Shown here one piece after another: positions 1-8,414 of a stretch of 64,000 nucleotides of DNA. Location: positions 2,356,001 to 2,420,000 of the forward strand of contig NZ_JACCAS010000001.1 of the NCBI RefSeq assembly GCF_013409255.1, given 5' to 3'. This DNA is from Paraburkholderia bryophila (lineage in GTDB: Bacteria > Pseudomonadota > Gammaproteobacteria > Burkholderiales > Burkholderiaceae). A program made the position numbers and the translations under genes. A model generated the notes under the pieces. It was given only the letters and a program-made list of their open reading frames with translations, made no database searches and had not been told where the DNA came from. The stretch's first letter is position 1. Each line of letters starts with the position of its first letter.

Positions 1-161
1 CCGTACAACTCACGCAGATGCCAGCCGCGCGGCACGCGCGGCGACCAGGCCCGCTTCGCGGTCAGCGCACGCGCTCTTTCGACATTGATGCCCGGCTTGA
101 GGGTTTCCGGACGAAACTGCCTGCGCAGGTACCAGGTGGCGAGTGCACTTTGCCAGCTCAT
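1..161 (-). CDS. alpha/beta hydrolase, N-terminal fragment (cut by window edge)
   Basis: Only the first 53 codons are inside the window; the gene continues beyond position 1. The start is the ATG at 159-161 on the minus strand, preceded by an AGGAG ribosome site about 10 bases upstream. The peptide begins MSWQSALATWYLRRQF and continues through RPETLKPGINVERARAL and VPRGWHLREL. I recognise this N-terminus from Burkholderia acetyl-esterase-type alpha/beta hydrolases. The catalytic part lies outside the window, so the assignment rests only on this leader and could be wrong. It follows the CHRD gene in the same direction after about 120 bases. Confidence 0.6.
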   Translation of the reverse strand, partial: MSWQSALATWYLRRQFRPETLKPGINVERARALTAKRAWSPRVPRGWHLRELY

Positions 162-283
162 TGGGGACACACTCCTTCATTCGTGTCCCGCCATGGTACG
201 TGCGTTCGACACGGCGCCGGTGGACGGCGGCTTCTAATCCCAAAACCGCGCGATCCACCCACCGGCCAAGCTTTCCGACTAAT

Positions 284-718
284 TTAGTTGGCCGGTAAAA
301 CCTGCCCGCGAATCTCGCCCGTCGGGTTCTGCGCGGTATGAACATTGAAGTACCACTGCCCCGCCATCAGATCCGTGACCTGCTGCTCGGTCAGCGCCGC
401 CGATCCTTTGATCGGGCTCGCGAGCGCGTCTTTGTCGATCGGCACCTGCACCTTGGCGTTCTGTCCGACCGGCGCGGGGCCGTGGAAATGCGCGGCGGTA
501 GCCGGGCCGCTCAGGCCTTCGTAGGTGACTGTCCACTGCAGGGATTTGGTCGACGTGTCGAACGTGGCGTTCAGCATGCCGTGTCCGTGACTCACGCGCG
601 GCGGCACTTCGCTTGAAGGTTCGAGATCCGCCTTCAGCGCCACCGTGTCGGCGAAGGCAGCGCCCGACGCCAATGCCCACAACACCACAGCCAGATTCAA
701 TTTTCGCAGCGTAATCAT
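284..718 (-). CDS. secreted CHRD-domain protein
   Basis: A 144-residue protein. Residues 1-23 form a clear Sec signal peptide ending AFA, and the rest is one CHRD domain. The domain shows the typical AAHFHGPAP motif, a WYFNVHT segment and the closing NPTGEIRGQV, as in bacterial CHRD proteins. The family takes its name from chordin; its bacterial role is unknown, and a periplasmic or extracellular location is expected. The start at 716-718 is chosen over an upstream in-frame codon at 781 because it begins the signal peptide and has GGAGA about 6 bases before it. It stands alone, leftward, well downstream of the hybrid kinase gene. Confidence 0.85.
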   Translation of the reverse strand: MITLRKLNLAVVLWALASGAAFADTVALKADLEPSSEVPPRVSHGHGMLNATFDTSTKSLQWTVTYEGLSGPATAAHFHGPAPVGQNAKVQVPIDKDALASPIKGSAALTEQQVTDLMAGQWYFNVHTAQNPTGEIRGQVLPAN

Positions 719-1180
719 GGTCTTCTCCGGACTTGATGCACCGCCGCACCGACGGTTCGGCTGCGTGCGGAGCCACCACATACTAGTGCAATTTCCCTGC
801 AGGCGTTTGCGTTAGACGGCGTGTGCGCGACGGCGTGCGCGCGCGGTTGACCGTTTTCCGTTGCATGCGGTCGATGCAGCCGTACGGCTCGGGCTGCTCG
901 CTTCAACCCGGCGCGCGGTGCGGACTTCGTAGTTGTGCGTAGCTATCGCTGCACGCCGACCTTTTTGCGAAAGCAATTTCGAGTCGGAGCCGGACTGATA
1001 CGCTACCGGCGACGTGTCGAATTGCGCGACCCATGGCCGCAATTGATGCTTCGACTACGCCGATTCATTCGCTGAACTCGCCGCCGACGAGACAGCTATC
1101 CACGCTTTCTTCGATTTCTTCAAACAGTTAATTGCGCTTTTTGTAGTGAATGAATCGCGCCATCCCGGCTATGCTTCCGG

Positions 1181-1250
1181 TTGCGAGAAGTGACTCCTTC
1201 ATCGAGGGATGTCTCCAAATCTTTAACGCGGCTTCGGCCGCGTTTTTTTT
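1181..1250 (+). ncRNA. candidate small RNA ending in an intrinsic terminator
   Basis: A perfect hairpin, AACGCGGC-TTCG-GCCGCGTT, followed by eight or more T residues lies at about 1224-1250 on the plus strand. The protein genes on both sides run leftward, so this rightward terminator has no protein gene to serve. A TATGCT element at 1170-1175 could be a -10 box, giving a transcript of about 70 bases starting near 1181, but no good -35 is visible. The body also contains a short GGA/TCC-type stem. The 5' end is a guess; the terminator itself is clear. Confidence 0.45.
1224..1250 (+). terminator. orphan intrinsic terminator
   Basis: An 8-base-pair GC-rich stem with a UUCG tetraloop (one of the most stable loops known) is followed directly by a T-run on the plus strand. 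On the minus strand the sequence after the stem is AAAGATTT, so it would not terminate the leftward kinase transcript well. Confidence 0.8.
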
Positions 1251-1346
1251 CGCCCATTTTTTTCGCTCTTTTCCGGATTCTGCTGGATTCGCGCGGCCAA
1301 TCGCGTTGACCGACGAGGCGATCGCCGCTACGCCTCGCGGCAAATC

Positions 1347-4300
1347 TCAAGCGAGCAACGCCGCTTGCTGCTCGATACCGTCGAGCATGGCATTGCATTT
1401 GTCGATCAGCGCGAGCCCATCCAGGCGCACTCGCTCGGGTGATTCAACGCCGATAACGCGACGGTACGCGTCGAGCGTATTCAGCAAAGGCGGGTACTGC
1501 AGCACGCTTGCCGCCCCAGCCACCCGGTGCACCCATTCGCGCACACGCTCAGTTTCGACGCGCTCGAGCATCGGCGACAACGACGCCATATCTTCGCGCA
1601 CCGAGGAAACGAACGAGTCGAGCAATGCCTTGACGGTCGACTCGCTTCCCCAAAGTTGCGTCATGTAACTCAGATCGACTGGGATGAACGGCTCGGCGGT
1701 GCGCGCTGCGACAACTCCGTCTCCGGCGGTGGCCGTCGTGCCGACTGCCTCCGCGGACGCGGCTTGTCGCGTACTGTCGGTGCCGAACCAGCGGCTCAGA
1801 TAATCGCGCAGCGTGGCGAGCCGGGTCGGCTTCACCAGGCTGTCGTCCATCCCGGCTTCGCGACACAGATTCAGGTCTTCAGGGGCGGTGTTCGCCGTGA
1901 TACCCAGAATCGGCAGTCGATAAGCCCCGCCCGCCTCCAGTTCGCGAATGCGCCGCGTGAGTTCATAGCCGGACAGGTTCGGCATGTGGCAATCAGTGAT
2001 CAGGCAGCCGTAGGTAGTGTGTTCAAGCGCGGCCAAGGCCTCGGCGCCGTCGTTCGCGACGTCGCAGGCGAAACCGAGCAGAGCCAGTTGATGGCGGATC
2101 AACTCCTGGTTGACCGGATGGTCTTCAGCGACCAGGATCAGCCGGCCACTCGCGATGGCGCGCTCGCGATCGGGAATCGCCGCGCCGCCCTCAGGCGTAC
2201 GCGGCATGCCGCCCAAACGCGGCGCCACCGCCGGCAACCCGGTCACCGCTGCAGCACATGCTGCACCAAGCCCGCGCCACGAAATGGGATTGATGCTGAC
2301 GCGCACGTTGTTGTCAATAATGCGATAACCGGTCGGCTTCGGCTTCTCAGTCAGGCTGACGATGCGGGAACGCCGCATAACGTCCTCAGGAAATGTCACG
2401 TCCTCGCTCGCGAACAGCAGATCCACATCGGCCAGCGCCGCGCGGTCACGCAGTTCCGGCGCATCCGGCGCAAAGCGACGCAGTTCGAGTCCTAGCGCCT
2501 CGCCGAAATGCATTAAGGCCTGACCGACTCGCGCGTCGCTAGTCGCGACGACACCACGCTTACCGCGCAACGCGCTGACCGAATAACGCTGTGCTTCGAC
2601 CGGCATGCTGAGCCGTACGGTCATCCGCGTGCCGCGGCCAGGTTCACTGTGCAGCGCGAGCGAGCCGCCCATCAGATCGATCAGCTTGCGGCAGATCGTC
2701 AAACCGAGACCCGTGCCGCCGAAGCGGCGCGTGGTCGACGATTCGGCTTGCACGAAAGGTTCGAAGAGCCGCGCCTGGACGTCAGGGGCAATGCCGATGC
2801 CGGTGTCCTCGACCGTCACCTCGAGCGTTTGGGCGCCGCCGGTTTGCGCGACAACCGACAGCCCCACGTCGACCTCGCCGGACGGCGTGAACTTGATCGC
2901 GTTGCCGAGCAGGTTGAACAGAATCTGCCGGAAACGCACGCTGTCGCCCCGCAAGGTCGCGGCGACTTCCGCGGCGATATCGACGCGCACCTTCAAACCC
3001 TTTTCGTGCGCGCGACCCGCCAGCAGGCCAACGGCGTTGTCGACCAGTTCACGTATGTCGATGGGCTCGGCTTCGATAGTCAGCCGACCCGCATCGATTT
3101 TCGAGTAATCGAGCAGGTCGTCGAGAATCTGCAGCAGCGCGCCCGCCGACTCGTGAATCATGCTCAGCATCTCGCCTTGATCGGCGTTGAGCGGCGTGCG
3201 CTCCAGCACTTCGACGAGACCGAGCACGCCGTTCATCGGCGTGCGGATTTCGTGGCTCATCATCGCGAAAAAGTCGTCTTTGGCGCGTGAAGCCGCTTCG
3301 GCGACGTCGCGTGCCCGCGCCAGTTCGTCGGAGCGCGCGTGCTCCACGCTGGCATCCACCCAGTACCCGCTCCACACGACGCTGCCGGCGCCCTCCCGCC
3401 GTGGGACCAACTCGGCGCGCACCCACTTGAGATCACCTTCGCTTTCAAAGCGAAACTCCATATGCACCGGCGTTTCGCAGCGCGCCGAGTGCTCGAGTTG
3501 GGCGATCACGAGCGGCCGGTCCTGCTCGCAAACGCGCTTGAAATCGACCTGATCGCGTTTGATCACGGCGCTACCGCCCAGCAGCAACCGCGTGTCGCCG
3601 CCGATGTATGGAAACGAGTACACGCCGTCGGCCGTACGACGCAGTTGAAACACCACGGCCGGCAACGAGCGCGTCACATCGAAGAGACGGCGCTCGGTTT
3701 CGCGAGCGAGCATTTCGGCACGCCGGATATCGGTGATATCGACCATGGTGCCGAGCACGCAAACCGCTTTGCCGTCGCTGCCGCGACAGGTGCTGGTCCA
3801 GAACAGGCCGTGCCGCACGTCGCCGTTGCTGCGCACGAACTGCAACTCCGCCTGCGCCGTTTCGCGACCCTTGAGCATCTCGCGGGTCATCTCGTCGAGG
3901 ATTTGGCTGTTGGCTTCGCCCCAGCTCTGCACGTCTTTCATGGTGCGGCCAACCACGGCTTCGCGGCGCATGCCGCAGGCTTCTTCGTAGGCCTGATTGA
4001 CGGCGATATACCGGCCGTCGAGGTCCTTCGCAACCAGCGGATAGGGCACCATCTTCATCATGGTTTCCTGAAAGCTCAGTTGCAGCGCGAGGTCGCGCTC
4101 GGTTTTCTTGCGCAGCCTGACCTCCCGCTGCAGCAACAGACAGGCTCGCAGCGTGACAAGCAGAACAATGCCGATGCCGATCAGCAACGGCAGCAGACGC
4201 AGCGCGGTCACGCTCCACATGCCCGCGCCCGTGGCGCTGCCGGTGACCCATTTCTGCCTGATGCGTTGCTTTTCCGCCGGCGGCATGGCCAGCAAAGCGC

Positions 4301-5834
4301 GATCGATCAGCCCGGCGAGCGGGCTCAAGTCTGCGCGCACGGCAAAGTTGAGCGCGTCGGATTCGCCGACCGTGCCGAGAATCTTGAGCACGCCGACATA
4401 GCGGCGCTTCAGCACGACGTCGACGGCGGCCACGTTGCCGACCAGGACATCCGCCTCACCTGCGGCGACCATGGCCAGCGCGTCGTCGAGACTGGGCGCG
4501 ATCGCGATGTGGTCCAGAGGAATATGGTCGAGCGCATGCGGAACCGAGCCGGCGACATGCGACGAAACGACAATGCGGCGCGACGCGAAGTCGCCGAGCG
4601 CGCGCGCGGCCGGCTCGTCTTCGCGCCCAACAATGACCAGCGGATAGCTCTCGTACGCACGGGTGTGCTGCGCGTTTCTTAAGCGCGGATCATTGCTGGA
4701 AGCGGTGGCCAGCATGGCCAGCTCGCCGCGTTGAAAGGCGGCGATGGTGGCAGGCCAATCCGCGGTGGAAGCGCGGCTGAACACCACGCCGAGCGTGCGG
4801 CTCAAATACGCCAGATGGTCTGCGGCGACGCCGGCCGGATGGCCGGCGTCGTCGACATAGCTGAAGGGTGGCCAGGTGCTATCGAAACCCACCGGCAACG
4901 GCGGCAATGACCGAAGCCACGCTTGCTCTCGCGAAGTGAGCACCAGACGCGGCGCACCGGTCACCGGCCCGGCGTCGAAGTTGCCGGGTAGCCAGCGCAC
5001 GCGCAACGCCGCGTCGTCAGCCGGGTCGAGCGATGCAAGCGCCCGGTCGAGCTGATCGCGCAGCGCAGTGCGGCTGCGCGGGACGCCAAAGCGCAGATCC
5101 GCGGTTTTGCTGCCTTCCTCGAACGCGACGCTCAGGCTACGGAACTCGTCGGTGGCCAGTGCGTATTGCACGGCCGGGGTGAAACCAAAGTAAGCGTCTG
5201 CGTCGCCCCGAGCAACCGCGGCAAGCGCGGCGTGGGTGGTTGCAAACGCGTTGATCTCGGCACGCGGAAAGCGCTCGCGCACTGAACGCTCCAGTGCAAA
5301 ACCTTTCTCGATGGCGATGCGCGCCGCGCCAAGCTGCGATGCTGTCCCGTAGCCCTCACCGTCCCGGCGAGCCACCGCCGATATCGAAGAGCGAAAATAC
5401 GGCACGGTAAATCTCAGGCAACGCTCGCGTTCAGGCGTGCGCGCAAGACTCATCAACAGATCGACCTGGCCCGCGCATGCGGCGGCGAGCAGTTGCGGCA
5501 TGTCGGGAAAGGCCTTGGCTTCGATCACCACATCCGGCCCGACCAACGCGCGCAAATAGTCGACGCTCATGCCGGTGAGCCGGCCGCCTTCTAGCGCCTC
5601 GAACGGCCGCCAGTTGCTGGCTAGCACACCGACGGTCAGTCTGGCGGGAGCGGCGTTTGCGGCTGGAGGCCGTGATGCCTCGCCGGACGGCTGGGCGACA
5701 GCCGCAGCGTGCGCGATGCCGCAGAAGAAAAGGACTAGCAGGGCTGACCACAGGCGCCGGAGTCCACGCCTCAACGCACTACCTGGCCGAGCACGGACGG
5801 GCAACGCCACCCACAGATTGAGGTTACCGCTCAC
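1347..5834 (-). CDS. BvgS/EvgS-type hybrid sensor histidine kinase
   Basis: A 1495-residue unorthodox kinase. Order of parts: signal/anchor (about 30-48), two periplasmic solute-binding (SBP_bac_3, Venus-flytrap) domains (about 65-285 and 295-530), a membrane helix (about 540-560), and two PAS-like domains (about 585-830). Then come a HisKA dimerisation domain with phospho-His 861 in MMSHEIRTPMNG, a HATPase domain (NLLGNAIKFTP; DTGIGIAPD), a degenerate receiver-like stretch, a true receiver with Asp 1281 (CLITDCHMPN), and a C-terminal HPt domain with His 1436 (WVHRVAGAASVL). This is the full His-Asp-His relay of BvgS, EvgS and ArcB-type kinases. The start is a GTG whose bases overlap the stop of the aquaporin gene (GTGA at 5831-5834), so translation is probably coupled to it. 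No good independent ribosome site is visible. The three response regulators upstream are the obvious partners. The ligand is unknown. Confidence 0.93.
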   Translation of the reverse strand: MSGNLNLWVALPVRARPGSALRRGLRRLWSALLVLFFCGIAHAAAVAQPSGEASRPPAANAAPARLTVGVLASNWRPFEALEGGRLTGMSVDYLRALVGPDVVIEAKAFPDMPQLLAAACAGQVDLLMSLARTPERERCLRFTVPYFRSSISAVARRDGEGYGTASQLGAARIAIEKGFALERSVRERFPRAEINAFATTHAALAAVARGDADAYFGFTPAVQYALATDEFRSLSVAFEEGSKTADLRFGVPRSRTALRDQLDRALASLDPADDAALRVRWLPGNFDAGPVTGAPRLVLTSREQAWLRSLPPLPVGFDSTWPPFSYVDDAGHPAGVAADHLAYLSRTLGVVFSRASTADWPATIAAFQRGELAMLATASSNDPRLRNAQHTRAYESYPLVIVGREDEPAARALGDFASRRIVVSSHVAGSVPHALDHIPLDHIAIAPSLDDALAMVAAGEADVLVGNVAAVDVVLKRRYVGVLKILGTVGESDALNFAVRADLSPLAGLIDRALLAMPPAEKQRIRQKWVTGSATGAGMWSVTALRLLPLLIGIGIVLLVTLRACLLLQREVRLRKKTERDLALQLSFQETMMKMVPYPLVAKDLDGRYIAVNQAYEEACGMRREAVVGRTMKDVQSWGEANSQILDEMTREMLKGRETAQAELQFVRSNGDVRHGLFWTSTCRGSDGKAVCVLGTMVDITDIRRAEMLARETERRLFDVTRSLPAVVFQLRRTADGVYSFPYIGGDTRLLLGGSAVIKRDQVDFKRVCEQDRPLVIAQLEHSARCETPVHMEFRFESEGDLKWVRAELVPRREGAGSVVWSGYWVDASVEHARSDELARARDVAEAASRAKDDFFAMMSHEIRTPMNGVLGLVEVLERTPLNADQGEMLSMIHESAGALLQILDDLLDYSKIDAGRLTIEAEPIDIRELVDNAVGLLAGRAHEKGLKVRVDIAAEVAATLRGDSVRFRQILFNLLGNAIKFTPSGEVDVGLSVVAQTGGAQTLEVTVEDTGIGIAPDVQARLFEPFVQAESSTTRRFGGTGLGLTICRKLIDLMGGSLALHSEPGRGTRMTVRLSMPVEAQRYSVSALRGKRGVVATSDARVGQALMHFGEALGLELRRFAPDAPELRDRAALADVDLLFASEDVTFPEDVMRRSRIVSLTEKPKPTGYRIIDNNVRVSINPISWRGLGAACAAAVTGLPAVAPRLGGMPRTPEGGAAIPDRERAIASGRLILVAEDHPVNQELIRHQLALLGFACDVANDGAEALAALEHTTYGCLITDCHMPNLSGYELTRRIRELEAGGAYRLPILGITANTAPEDLNLCREAGMDDSLVKPTRLATLRDYLSRWFGTDSTRQAASAEAVGTTATAGDGVVAARTAEPFIPVDLSYMTQLWGSESTVKALLDSFVSSVREDMASLSPMLERVETERVREWVHRVAGAASVLQYPPLLNTLDAYRRVIGVESPERVRLDGLALIDKCNAMLDGIEQQAALLA

Positions 5835-6577
5835 GCGGATTCGCTCTGACGACCGGCGCTCGCGTCAACCGGGCGGTCCGACTTGCGGTGCAGAAATGAA
5901 AACAGAATACCGGCCACAACGCCGCCGGACATGGGCGCGGCCCAGAACAACCAAAGCTGATCCAGCGCCCAATCGCCGACAAACAACGCCTGGGCGGTAG
6001 AACGGGCGGGATTGACCGAGCCGTTGGTGACAGGAATCGACACCAGATAAACGAGCATCAGGCACGCGCCGACAACCAGCGGCGCGATCGACGCCATGTG
6101 ATGGCGAGCCGCAACCATGAGGTTTGACATGACAAAGGCGAACGAGAGTACGAACTCGACGACCAGCGCCGAATGCAATGGATAGTCGGCGGGGGAATGT
6201 TCGCCAAAGCCGTTGGCGGCGAACTCGCTTGCGCCCAGTGCAAAACCGGGGCGGCCACTCGCGACATAGACAAGCAACGCCGCGGCGGCGGTCGCCCCGA
6301 GGAGCTGGGCAGCGATGTAGGGCACCAGGTCCCTGATCGGAAAACGCTGCGCGGCCGTGAAGCCCACGGTGACAGCGGGATTGAAATGTGCGCCGGATAT
6401 GCCGCCGAACAGGTAGCCGGCTGTAGCGAGCGCGAGCCCAAATGCCGACGACACTTCAAGCACGCCGTACCCCTGCTGAACCGCGCCGGTGCTCAACGCG
6501 ACGCTGCCGCAGCCGATGAACACCAGCCATGCCGTTCCGACGCCCTCTACGAACAACCGCTTCCCTAGCGCGACCAT
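5831..6577 (-). CDS. aquaporin, AqpZ-like, with non-standard selectivity filter
   Basis: A 248-residue MIP-family channel with six membrane helices and both NPA boxes (HFNPAVT at 64-70, SVNPARS at 188-194). Overall it reads like E. coli AqpZ, including the EHSP loop and SIPVTN motif. The aromatic/arginine filter differs: Phe 46 and Arg 192 are kept, but the His typical of water-selective channels is Tyr 177 and the Thr is Gly 186. Selectivity may therefore differ from pure water. The start at 6577 has GGGAGA 6 bases upstream and matches the usual N-terminus; an ATG 14 codons further up lacks this. Its stop overlaps the GTG of the hybrid kinase, suggesting co-translation, and it lies downstream of three response regulator genes on the same strand. 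Confidence 0.92.
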   Translation of the reverse strand: MVALGKRLFVEGVGTAWLVFIGCGSVALSTGAVQQGYGVLEVSSAFGLALATAGYLFGGISGAHFNPAVTVGFTAAQRFPIRDLVPYIAAQLLGATAAAALLVYVASGRPGFALGASEFAANGFGEHSPADYPLHSALVVEFVLSFAFVMSNLMVAARHHMASIAPLVVGACLMLVYLVSIPVTNGSVNPARSTAQALFVGDWALDQLWLFWAAPMSGGVVAGILFSFLHRKSDRPVDASAGRQSESA

Positions 6578-6823
6578 GCCGTCTCCCAATTCTTCTGGAC
6601 AAGGCAGACGGCAGTACACGATTGCAGTAAGACGTCAGCCCGAATTCTTCGCGGCATTTCCATTCAGCATGACGAAATAAGTACGCGCGTCGTGTGAATG
6701 GAAAACTAAGCCGCAGTGAACTCAGAACTATGAAATGGCAACGCCATCAATCCAATCAGCAGAGTCCTAAATTGGACGCTTTGATGACCTCAGAGGGTCG
6801 GCCGTCGGCCTCTCAACCGAACC
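6578..6823. other. spacer between response regulator and aquaporin
   Basis: This 246-base gap is relatively AT-rich near 6620-6770 and has no gene. It probably carries the promoter of the aquaporin-kinase pair, but I cannot assign -35/-10 boxes with confidence. Confidence 0.4.
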
Positions 6824-7468
6824 TCAGGTCAACCCAATCTGTCTTGCGTAGTCGATCAGGTCGGACTCCGTCTCAAGACCCAGCTTGCGCATCGCGCTGC
6901 GCTTCTGCGTGCTGATCGTCTTGCCGCTGCGCTGCAAACGGACCGCGATTTCGTGGACGGCGAGGCCCTGCACATACAGTTGAAAAACCTCCCACTCGCG
7001 CGCGCTCAAAATGCCGGCACGAAGCTGCACGGGTGTATCCGCCGCTTCCATCGCGGTGCGCGCCTGCTCCGACAGATAGACGCGGCCGGCCATGCCGGCT
7101 TCGATCGCGTCGATCAGCGCAGTGGCGACGTCGCGCTTGTCGACGATTGCGCCAACGCCGATATGCAGCAGGCCGGACAGCATGTGCGCATGGCAAATCA
7201 TCGTCAGCACGACGATGCAGGGATGAGGCCGGCCTCGCAACACGCGCCGCAGAAACGAAACCGCATTACTGCCGCCGTCGATGCCGGGCATGCTGATGTC
7301 CGACACGACGACGTCGCACACGCAGGAGTCGAGGAGTTCGGCCAGACCATAGGTGTCGGCCGCTTCGCCGACGATTTCGATATGTGACGCGGCCGACAAC
7401 AGCCGCCGGACGCCGACGCGAACACAGTCGTGATCGTCGGCCACGATGACGCGGATTTTTCTTGTCAT
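6824..7468 (-). CDS. NarL/FixJ-family response regulator (first of three)
   Basis: A 214-residue two-domain regulator. The receiver domain (1-125) has the acidic pair in VADDHD, phospho-acceptor Asp 57 (VVVSDISMPG) and the conserved Lys in VDKRDV. The C-terminal LuxR-type helix-turn-helix (about 145-210) has LSAREWEVFQLYVQG and the recognition helix around SGKTISTQKRSAMRKLG. The start at 7468 (MTRKIRV) follows an AAGAAG ribosome site; the longer frame upstream is unlikely. Of the three regulators it lies nearest the aquaporin-kinase pair. Its RcsB/BvgA-like architecture fits phosphorylation by the BvgS-type kinase, which is inference from position. Confidence 0.92.
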   Translation of the reverse strand: MTRKIRVIVADDHDCVRVGVRRLLSAASHIEIVGEAADTYGLAELLDSCVCDVVVSDISMPGIDGGSNAVSFLRRVLRGRPHPCIVVLTMICHAHMLSGLLHIGVGAIVDKRDVATALIDAIEAGMAGRVYLSEQARTAMEAADTPVQLRAGILSAREWEVFQLYVQGLAVHEIAVRLQRSGKTISTQKRSAMRKLGLETESDLIDYARQIGLT

Positions 7469-7579
7469 TTCTTCTTGTGTTATCGATTGGCTCGCCCTGC
7501 ACGCGTTGCGCTTCCCCAGGCCGTGCCAATGTCTCTTCTGACCGTCGCACCGTTCGCGGCGCGACACCTTGCCGGTCCG

Positions 7580-8269
7580 TTACCGGCTCTGCGCACGTTC
7601 CTCCGCAACAACGCCGTGCTCGACGGCGAAGCGGAACAATTCCGCGTCGCTCTGCAAGGCCAGCTTGCGCATGGCCGTGCATTTCTGCGCGCTGATCGTC
7701 TTTACGCTGCGGCCGAGGCGCGCAGCGATCTCGGTGACGCCGAGCCCGGACGCGTACTGGGTGAACACCTCGAGTTCGCGGCGCGACAACATGGTGCGCA
7801 CGAAATCGAGCCGCTGCGTCACCGTGGCGTCGGCGATCAGCGCGCGCACGGCCGGCCCGACGTAGCACTCCCGCGCGAGCGCGGTGACGACTGCCACGTG
7901 AATCAGATCGATCCGGTCGCGCTTGCTGACCAGTCCGTCGACACCGAGCGAGATCACCTTCTGCAGCGCGTTCGCCTCGGTTTCCATGGTGAGCACGACG
8001 AGCCGCACACCGGGATAGCGCAGCTTGAACTGCCTGACGACCTCGAGCCCATTGCCGTCGAAACCGCCCGGCATATACAGGTCCATCAGCACCAGGTCGC
8101 ATGGATTGCGCTCGACTTCCATGAAGAGCTCGGTGGCGTCGGCCGCGCGACCGACGACTTGCATATTCGGATAGCCACCGATCAGATTTTCGATCGCCAG
8201 TAAAACCAGCGGATGATCGTCCGCAATGATGGCTCTAACAGGTGTGCCTGTTTCAGCGACGTCGTTCAT
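7580..8269 (-). CDS. NarL/FixJ-family response regulator (second of three)
   Basis: A 229-residue regulator with a receiver domain (acidic pair in IIADDHP, phospho-Asp 63 in LMDLYMPGGFDG, Lys in VSKRDR). The LuxR-type DNA-binding domain includes LSRRELEVFTQYASG and VKTISAQKCTAMRKL. The C-terminal domain resembles the other two regulators of the cluster, so the three probably arose by duplication. The start ATG at 8267-8269 follows an AT-rich spacer. It lies about 110 bases upstream of the first regulator on the same strand. Confidence 0.92.
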   Translation of the reverse strand: MNDVAETGTPVRAIIADDHPLVLLAIENLIGGYPNMQVVGRAADATELFMEVERNPCDLVLMDLYMPGGFDGNGLEVVRQFKLRYPGVRLVVLTMETEANALQKVISLGVDGLVSKRDRIDLIHVAVVTALARECYVGPAVRALIADATVTQRLDFVRTMLSRRELEVFTQYASGLGVTEIAARLGRSVKTISAQKCTAMRKLALQSDAELFRFAVEHGVVAEERAQSR

Positions 8270-8414
8270 CGATTAATTCCCCTTTCTATCTTGACTGCTC
8301 GCCGTTGTGATCGGCGCAACCGGCCGAGCGTCGATCATTAAACGTTCCCTCGAAAATAACCATAAGATCGCTCCGAAACACCCCCAATCACAACCCGTTT
8401 TTTCGCCAAATTGC

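Larger units (their letters stand above)
719..1346. other. 628-base intergenic region with a possible sRNA gene
   Basis: No convincing protein gene lies between the CHRD gene and the hybrid kinase stop. Short overlapping reading frames here lack ribosome sites and family resemblance. The one clear structure is the plus-strand intrinsic terminator near 1224-1250, described separately, which may end a small RNA. Confidence 0.6.

Noticed and set aside
1150..1668. 172-codon rightward frame spanning the orphan terminator
   Set aside because: It runs through a strong intrinsic terminator and then antisense to the kinase gene; Ser/Arg-rich shadow product.
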